64,000 nucleotides of DNA, from positions 1 to 64,000 of the forward strand of contig NZ_JBFAPK010000044.1 in NCBI RefSeq assembly GCF_040676675.1, written 5' to 3'. The translations under genes and the position numbers were made by a program. Positions 59,775-64,000 of the stretch are shown piece by piece. Numbering within the stretch: the stretch's first letter is position 1; the number at the start of each line of letters is the position of its first letter. The notes under the pieces were generated by a model. The model had not been told where the DNA came from, made no database searches, and saw only the letters and a program-made list of their open reading frames with translations. The stretch is from JBFAPK01 sp040676675 (GTDB lineage: Bacteria; Actinomycetota; Actinomycetes; Mycobacteriales; Micromonosporaceae).

Positions 59775-60515
59775 TCAGGCCTGGACGGTGGGCCGGACGA
59801 CCACCTCGCTGATGTCGATGCCGGCCGGCTGCGCGATCGCGTATTCGATCGCGGACGCGACGGCCGACGGCGGCATGGCGATCTCGTCGCGCTGCCGGGC
59901 GAAGGCGGCCGCCGCCTCGGGGCTCGCGCCCTTGCCGACGCCCTCGGTGTTGGTGAATCCTGGCGAGACCAGCGTGACGCGCAGGTCCGGGCCCGACTCC
60001 TGCCGCAATCCCTCGGTGAGCACCTTGACGGCGGTCTTCGTGGCGGCATAGACGCCCTGCGGCGCCTTCACCACGTACGCCGCGGTCGACGCCACGTTGA
60101 CGAACTGGCCGGATCGCTGCCGCCGGAACACGGGCAAGGCCGCGGCGATGCCGTTGAGCACCCCGGTGAGGTTGGTGGCGACCATGGCGTCCCAGTCGTC
60201 CTGGCGCAGGTCGTCGAACGGGGACACCGCCATCGTGCCCGCGTTGGAGACCAGCACGTCGAGCCGGCCGTGCCGCTCCACCGCCGTGCGGACGAGCCGC
60301 ACGAGATCGTCACGCTGGGTGACGTCGACGATGATTCCGGTGGCGGTGCCGCCGATGGCGACGATGCGGTCCACCACCTCTTTGAGCCGGTCCTCGCGGC
60401 GCGCGCCGAGCACCACCCGGGCGCCCAGGGCGGCGAGGTGCTCCGCGGTGGCCGCGCCGATACCGCTGCTCGCGCCGGTGATCGCGATCACCGTTCCGTC
60501 GATCCGGTCGTGCAT
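59775..60515 (-). CDS. Short-chain dehydrogenase/reductase
   Basis: A 246-residue classical SDR: TGASSGIG (14-21), the Arg-rich GARREDR after strand 2 (NADP preference), SNAG replacing NNAG, a catalytic Ser in NVASTAA, and YAATK (Tyr about 157, Lys about 161). The end of the chain (PTVQA) is standard length. Divergent from a TetR gene, with the TetR operator close to its start, so it is probably repressed by it. Substrate unknown. Confidence 0.92.
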   Translation of the reverse strand: MHDRIDGTVIAITGASSGIGAATAEHLAALGARVVLGARREDRLKEVVDRIVAIGGTATGIIVDVTQRDDLVRLVRTAVERHGRLDVLVSNAGTMAVSPFDDLRQDDWDAMVATNLTGVLNGIAAALPVFRRQRSGQFVNVASTAAYVVKAPQGVYAATKTAVKVLTEGLRQESGPDLRVTLVSPGFTNTEGVGKGASPEAAAAFARQRDEIAMPPSAVASAIEYAIAQPAGIDISEVVVRPTVQA

Positions 60516-60539
60516 GTGCGTCCCGCCCTATCCTTAAGT

Positions 60540-60578
60540 CGACAGGTGTCCGGAAAGAACCGTAGCGGACACGTGTCC
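60540..60578. promoter_or_regulatory. TetR operators, one perfect
   Basis: GGACACGTGTCC (60567-60578) is a perfect 12-bp palindrome; a second copy GACAGGTGTCC (60541-60551) lies 26 bases upstream. Both are in the 102-base gap between the SDR and tetR genes. Confidence 0.7.
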
Positions 60579-60580
60579 AC

Positions 60581-60610
60581 TTGTCGATCGACAGTGATCT
60601 TGCATACATA
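60581..60610 (+). promoter_or_regulatory. Candidate tetR promoter
   Basis: TTGTCG (60581-60586), 18 bases, then TACATA (60605-60610), 7 bases before the GTG start. It suggests a leaderless transcript and lies next to the operator palindrome. Confidence 0.45.
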
Positions 60611-60617
60611 ACTGGGG

Positions 60618-61163
60618 GTGACTTTGCGTACGGACGCACGGCAGAACAGGGAGCGCATCCTCGAGGTGGCGCGCGCCGCGTTGAACGCCGAGCCGGCGCC
60701 GACCATGGCCGCGGTCGCGCGGGCGGCGGGCGTGGGGCAGGGCACGCTCTACCGACACTTCCCCACGTGGCAGGACCTCGTGCTGGAGGTCCACCACGCG
60801 GATATCGCCGACCTGGTCGCCGCCGCGCCGAGGCTGCTCGAGCAGCTGCCGCCGATCGCGGCACTGGCCGCGTGGCTGAGCCAGCTGGCTGACTACAGGC
60901 GACTCAAGAAGGGCCTCAGCGACGCCATGCACGCCGCGATGCGAGAGCGACTCGGGGGCGAGGAGGGCCACCCGGTCACCGGGCCGCTCGACCTGCTCGT
61001 CAACGCGGGAAAGGCGGACGGCAGCATCCGCGCCGACGTCTCCGGGGAGGACGTGCTCCTGCTGGTCGGCTTCCTCTGGCGGCTCGACCTGACCCCGGAC
61101 CGGGACGAACGCTCCGCGCGGCTCCTGCGAATCGTGCTCGGCGGCTTGCGGGTGGAGACGTGA
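60618..61163 (+). CDS. TetR-family repressor
   Basis: A 181-residue regulator: RTDARQNRERILEVARAAL leads into the HTH AAVARAAGVGQGTLYRHFPT, and a short ligand domain follows (LPPIAALAAWLSQLADYRR). Start GTG 60618. It should repress itself and the divergent dehydrogenase through the palindrome. Ligand unknown. Confidence 0.9.
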   Translation: MTLRTDARQNRERILEVARAALNAEPAPTMAAVARAAGVGQGTLYRHFPTWQDLVLEVHHADIADLVAAAPRLLEQLPPIAALAAWLSQLADYRRLKKGLSDAMHAAMRERLGGEEGHPVTGPLDLLVNAGKADGSIRADVSGEDVLLLVGFLWRLDLTPDRDERSARLLRIVLGGLRVET

Positions 61164-61502
61164 CGGACCGCTGGTCGTAGCCGACCACTGCGGACCGGTG
61201 TCGTTGCGCTGCCCCCGGTGGACCGGGAAGGCGCGCACCGCCGGCACCGCCTCGACCGGGCGGGTGTGGGTTCTCACCGAGGGTGATCCGGGGTGGCCAG
61301 CCGACCAGCAGCGGATCAACTTCGGTGAGAAGCACCAGAGTGTCTTCTTCTCACCGAACCTGATCTGTTGTTGCCGGAGGAGACCAAGCCGGCCCACCAG
61401 GACGCCGCGACGCGCCCGACCGGGCACGCAGCATCAGCCCGGATCGGTCCTCAGCCCGCCGTGGCGGGCGAGGGTTCGGAGAGCGCTCGTTTCAGGAGCA
61501 CA
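61164..61502. other. Gap containing the left cluster of 20-bp repeats
   Basis: No coding sequence recognised. The region holds three copies of a 20-bp element in alternating orientation (61269-61366), including a perfect 12-bp inverted repeat at 61321-61332 and 61347-61358. Confidence 0.6.
61269..61366. repeat. Three copies of a 20-bp element (left cluster)
   Basis: Copies near GATCAACTTCGGTGAGAAG occur at 61269-61290 (minus), 61313-61333 (plus) and 61347-61366 (minus). The plus and second minus copies together make a 12-bp perfect inverted repeat with a 14-base loop. Three more copies lie about 1.7 kb to the right. Confidence 0.75.
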
Positions 61503-62335
61503 TCAACTGGGCGGCGGCGGTGACGCTCGGCGGACGTGGCCGCACCCAACTTGTGGCGACCGCGTCACGGACCGGCCGGGTCCCGCTGTGGCGGTCTGGA
61601 ACAGTGCAACTGTCGACCTGAGGTGGGCAGCCAGCTCCGCCGGGCCGTTGACCTCGAACGGCAGCCCGATCGATGCCAGCCGGAGCGCATGCCATTCGCC
61701 GGTGTCCGGCGGCGCGAGCCACCGGCAGGTACCGCCCGGCTGGTCGGTCAGGGTACCGGGTGGCGGCCCGCCGAGGCGGTCCACCACGTGGGCAGCGGGT
61801 GCGTGGATCACCATGTCGGCCGGGTAGGTCGGGGCCATCTGCATTGCCCGGCTGGCGACGAAGGCGGCGACGTCCCCGCCGGGTACCTCCCTCGAAGCCG
61901 CCCGAGCACCGGCCGCGGCGAGCTGCGTAACCCGGTCCAGCCGAAAGGTCCGCCAATCGGCGCGATCGAGGTCAAAAGCGAGCAGGTACCAGCATCTCCC
62001 GGCCGCCACCAGGGCGCGCGGCTCGACGTGCCGGCCCTCGTCGCGGTAACGGAACCGCCGCCTCTCGTGGTTGGCGATCGCCGCGGCGGTGACGATCAGC
62101 GCGTCGGGGTTCACCGGATCCGTGGCCAGGGAGAACGGGTGGGTCACGGTGGAGGAGGTCAGTGTGTCGACTCGGTGGCGCAGCCGGGCCGGCAGAACCT
62201 GGAGCAGCTTGCCCAGCGCCCGCACCGCCGCTTCGTCTGCCCCGGCCACAGCCGAGGGGTCTGCAACGGCGACAGCAGGGACAGCAATCGGGCGCGCGCG
62301 TCGGAGATGCTGCCATTGTGCCGCGCAACTAGGAC
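61503..62335 (-). pseudogene. WYL-domain regulator with deleted DNA-binding region
   Basis: The C-terminal part (frame from 62249) is an intact WYL sensing domain: NHERRRFRYRDEG, WYLLAFDLDRADWRTFRLDRV. Upstream, in a different frame (about 62317-62240), the DNA reads SISDARARLLSLLSPLQTPRL, the standard start of YafY-type regulators. About 85-90 residues that should lie between (the HTH and linker) are missing, joined within CTGTGGCCGGGGC at 62240-62250 and out of frame. The product can no longer bind DNA. The divergent VOC gene is its likely former target. Confidence 0.75.
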
Positions 62336-62400
62336 CGGAAGTGACCTATATGAGACCTACCGTGAGGGGCGCAAGTCCGCTAGGACACGAGGGAGATCTC

Positions 62401-62919
62401 ATGAGCAGCACCCCACCCGCCGGGTACACGACCGTCGCGCCGTGGATCGTCACGCCGGACACCGGGCAGTTACTGGACTTCATCACCGCCGTGTTCGACA
62501 GGGCCGAGATGGGGCGCGTACCGCTGGAGGACGGGACGATCGGCCACGCCGAGATCCGCGTCGGCGACACCGTACTGCTCGCTTTCGACCGGCTAGCGGA
62601 CTGGCCGGCCATGCCGTCGCTACTGCGGGTCTTCGTCGCCGATGCCGACAAAACGATCGAACGCGCGGTCGCCGCCGGAGCCCGAGTGGTCACCAAACCG
62701 GCCACCCAGGCCTTCGGGCAGCGGGGCGGTCGGGTACGTGACCCGTTCGGCAACATCTGGTGGATCAGCGCGATGGTCGAGGACGTCGCACCCGAGGAAG
62801 GAATGCGACGGCTCACCGAACCGCAGTACGCCGAAGCTATGCGCGACGCCCAGGAGACCCTGGACCTGGAACTGAGCGGGCGTACCAACAGCATCGTCAG
62901 CCGCCTGCCGGCCGACTGA
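62401..62919 (+). CDS. VOC-superfamily (PhnB/glyoxalase-like) protein
   Basis: A 172-residue protein: GYTTVAPWIVTPDTGQLLDFI, then RIEVGD-like EIRVGDTVLLAF, LRVFVADADKTIERAVAAG and VRDPFGNIWWIS are the paired beta-alpha-beta modules and metal-site strand of PhnB-type VOC proteins. ATG 62401 follows GAGGGAG. The divergent WYL regulator, normally its controller, is broken, so expression may now be constitutive or lost. Substrate unknown. Confidence 0.87.
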   Translation: MSSTPPAGYTTVAPWIVTPDTGQLLDFITAVFDRAEMGRVPLEDGTIGHAEIRVGDTVLLAFDRLADWPAMPSLLRVFVADADKTIERAVAAGARVVTKPATQAFGQRGGRVRDPFGNIWWISAMVEDVAPEEGMRRLTEPQYAEAMRDAQETLDLELSGRTNSIVSRLPAD

Positions 62920-62993
62920 GCCCGGTGACGGTCCAAGACGCCGTATCGCAGAAGCTTTCGGTACCCAATCCTTCCGGCGGCCCGCGACGGGCA

Positions 62994-63065
62994 GATCAAG
63001 TTCCGTGAGAACGGATCAGGTACGGATCAACTTCCTTGAGAAGCGATCAACCTGCCTGAGAACCC
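62994..63065 (+). repeat. Three copies of the 20-bp element (right cluster)
   Basis: Copies at 62994-63012, 63024-63044 and 63045-63065, all on the plus strand (GATCAAGTTCCGTGAGAAC, GATCAACTTCCTTGAGAAG, GATCAACCTGCCTGAGAAC). The rest of the 220-base gap holds no gene. Confidence 0.75.
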
Positions 63066-63093
63066 ACAGCGGGCCCGATTGCGCGCCCGGATG

Positions 63094-63138
63094 TGTCAAC
63101 CAGGGTTGACAAGCTCGGTACCGTCAACCTAGGTTGAC
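63094..63138 (+). promoter_or_regulatory. Twin perfect operators overlapping the promoter of the HTH-ClpN operon
   Basis: Operator 1 TGTCAACC-AG-GGTTGACA (63094-63111) contains the -35 TTGACA (63106-63111); operator 2 GTCAACC-TA-GGTTGAC (63123-63138) contains the -10 TAGGTT (63130-63135), 18 bases on. Centres are 28 bp apart. The ATG at 63142 is about the expected transcription start, so the message is probably leaderless and repressed by a bound dimer at each site. Confidence 0.75.
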
Positions 63139-63141
63139 AGC

Positions 63142-63378
63142 ATGAGTCAGGCAACGGATCTGGCGGCGGCGGCCGGCAGTGCGGACCCTCGGGTGGGACT
63201 GCGCGCCGTCGTCGCCCTGCGCCGGCTCCTCGAACGGCTGGAGATCGTCCAGGTGGACAACGCCCGGCGGCAGGGCTGGTCCTGGCAGGAGATCGCCGAC
63301 GCGCTCGAGGTCAGCAGGCAGGGAGTTCACAAGAAGCACGCCGGCCGCCGGCCGGCCGGACGGCAGGGAGGATCCTGA
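63142..63378 (+). CDS. Small HTH protein (autorepressor of ClpN operon)
   Basis: A 78-residue protein with a C-terminal helix-turn-helix (GWSWQEIADALEVSRQGVHKK) and an N-terminal helix (LRAVVALRRLLERLEIVQVD) for dimerisation. It is just downstream of twin perfect dyads, which it probably binds. The stop overlaps the next ATG (TGATG), so the two proteins are made together. Confidence 0.85.
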   Translation: MSQATDLAAAAGSADPRVGLRAVVALRRLLERLEIVQVDNARRQGWSWQEIADALEVSRQGVHKKHAGRRPAGRQGGS

Positions 63379-63950
63379 TGCTCGAGCGGTTCACGCCCCA
63401 GGCCCGGCAGGCACTGGAGACCGCCCGGGCCGAACGGCGCCGGTTCCGGCACGACCACATCGGCACCGAGCACCTGCTGCTCGGCCTGCTCGACGAGCGG
63501 ACCGGGCCGGTCGCCGGGCTGCTGCGCGCCGCCGGTGTCGACGCCGACCAGGTCCGCGCCGAGATCGAGCGCGAGGTCGAGCCGGCCGAACTCGGCGAGA
63601 GCGACGCCGAGGCGCTGCGCTCCATCGGGATCGACCTCGACGCGGTACGCGCGACGGTGGAGCGCACCTTCGGCGAGGGGGCGCTGGAGGCGCCGGTACC
63701 GCCGGGCCGGCGCAAGCTCTTCGGCGGGCGGTACCCCGGCAGCCGGCTCACCCCGCGCGCCCGCAAGGTGCTCGAACTGTCGCTGCGCGAGGCGCTGCGG
63801 CTGCGCCACGAGCACATCGGCCCCGAGCACATCCTGCTCGGCCTGCTCCGCGAGGGCGAGGGGCTGGCCGCGCTGCTCCTGGTACGCGCCGGACTCGACC
63901 TCGACGACCTCCGCCGCCGTACCGTCAGCTCGCTCGAACAGGCCGCCTGA
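63378..63950 (+). CDS. ClpC N-terminal-domain protein (no ATPase)
   Basis: A 190-residue protein made of two Clp_N repeats: RFTPQARQALETARAERR with HDHIGTEHLLLGLL, and LTPRARKVLELSLREALRL with HEHIGPEHILLGLL. These match the substrate/adaptor-binding N-domain of ClpC/ClpA, but no AAA+ module follows, and the stop comes at 63950. It may be a competitor, an adaptor or a substrate-holder for ClpC. Coupled to the upstream HTH gene. The 50 bases to the right edge hold nothing recognisable. Confidence 0.92.
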   Translation: MLERFTPQARQALETARAERRRFRHDHIGTEHLLLGLLDERTGPVAGLLRAAGVDADQVRAEIEREVEPAELGESDAEALRSIGIDLDAVRATVERTFGEGALEAPVPPGRRKLFGGRYPGSRLTPRARKVLELSLREALRLRHEHIGPEHILLGLLREGEGLAALLLVRAGLDLDDLRRRTVSSLEQAA

Positions 63951-64000
63951 GCGGTCGCCCCGGCGGGTCAGGGTGGCGGCGGCCCGCCGCCCTGAGCCGG

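Overview
The window is very GC-rich, with strong G/C bias at third codon positions, frequent GTG starts, two F420-type luciferase-like oxidoreductases, ECF sigma, STAND and WYL regulators and a kdp potassium locus. All of this points to an actinobacterium; the gene style and intergenic hairpins look most like the family Micromonosporaceae (Micromonospora or a relative). That placement is an inference from style, not from a marker gene. It reads as ordinary chromosome: no rRNA, tRNA, CRISPR, prophage or intact transposase was seen.

Layout. 1-4.4 kb: the start of an aldehyde dehydrogenase gene, a PfkB sugar kinase divergent from a family-4 glycosidase, and a DUF2726 protein. 4.9-11.7 kb: a surface protein with a charged repeat stalk and a beta-helix, a membrane protein joining a cytosolic domain to an ABC-type solute-binding sensor, an F420-type oxidoreductase, and a methionine aminopeptidase behind a dyad. 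11.9-22.5 kb: the complete kdp system (27-residue membrane peptide, kdpF, A, B, C, hairpin, D, E), divergent from a large APC permease. 22.5-30.3 kb: a leader ORF and oxidoreductase behind a MerR-type promoter, a LysR/short-chain dehydrogenase pair, two small secreted Cys-rich proteins, a STAND-TPR regulator and a membrane-anchored protein of unknown function. 30.4-33.6 kb: malonyl-CoA synthetase (matB), a crotonase and a GntR regulator.

33.6-41.1 kb: a small GntR repressor facing three tiny overlapping ORFs, a SUKH protein, a sirtuin, a methyltransferase/TetR pair, a GNAT protein and a polar amino-acid ABC transporter. 41.1-47.4 kb: phosphoketolase between two universal stress proteins, a PP2C phosphatase and a GAF-LuxR regulator. 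47.4-55.9 kb: two divergent secreted T4-lysozyme-like muramidases; an ECF42 sigma factor with its DGPF partner; an MFS exporter whose promoter copies that of the sigma operon; a membrane protein; and a NarL-type two-component pair. 56-64 kb: a large ATPase-LuxR regulator with a coupled 72-residue protein, VOC and SDR enzymes, a TetR regulator with its operator, a WYL regulator broken by internal deletion and bracketed by clusters of a 20-bp repeat, and at the right end a small HTH gene coupled to a ClpC-N-domain gene behind twin perfect operators.

The most informative new signals are regulatory: the identical TGTCAA-N17-CGAC elements that join the exporter to the ECF42 sigma operon; the twin GTCAACC-GGTTGAC operators lying on the -35 and -10 of the HTH-ClpN operon; the 11-bp direct repeat upstream of kdp; the six-copy repeat around the broken WYL gene; and the codon-usage switch inside phosphoketolase.
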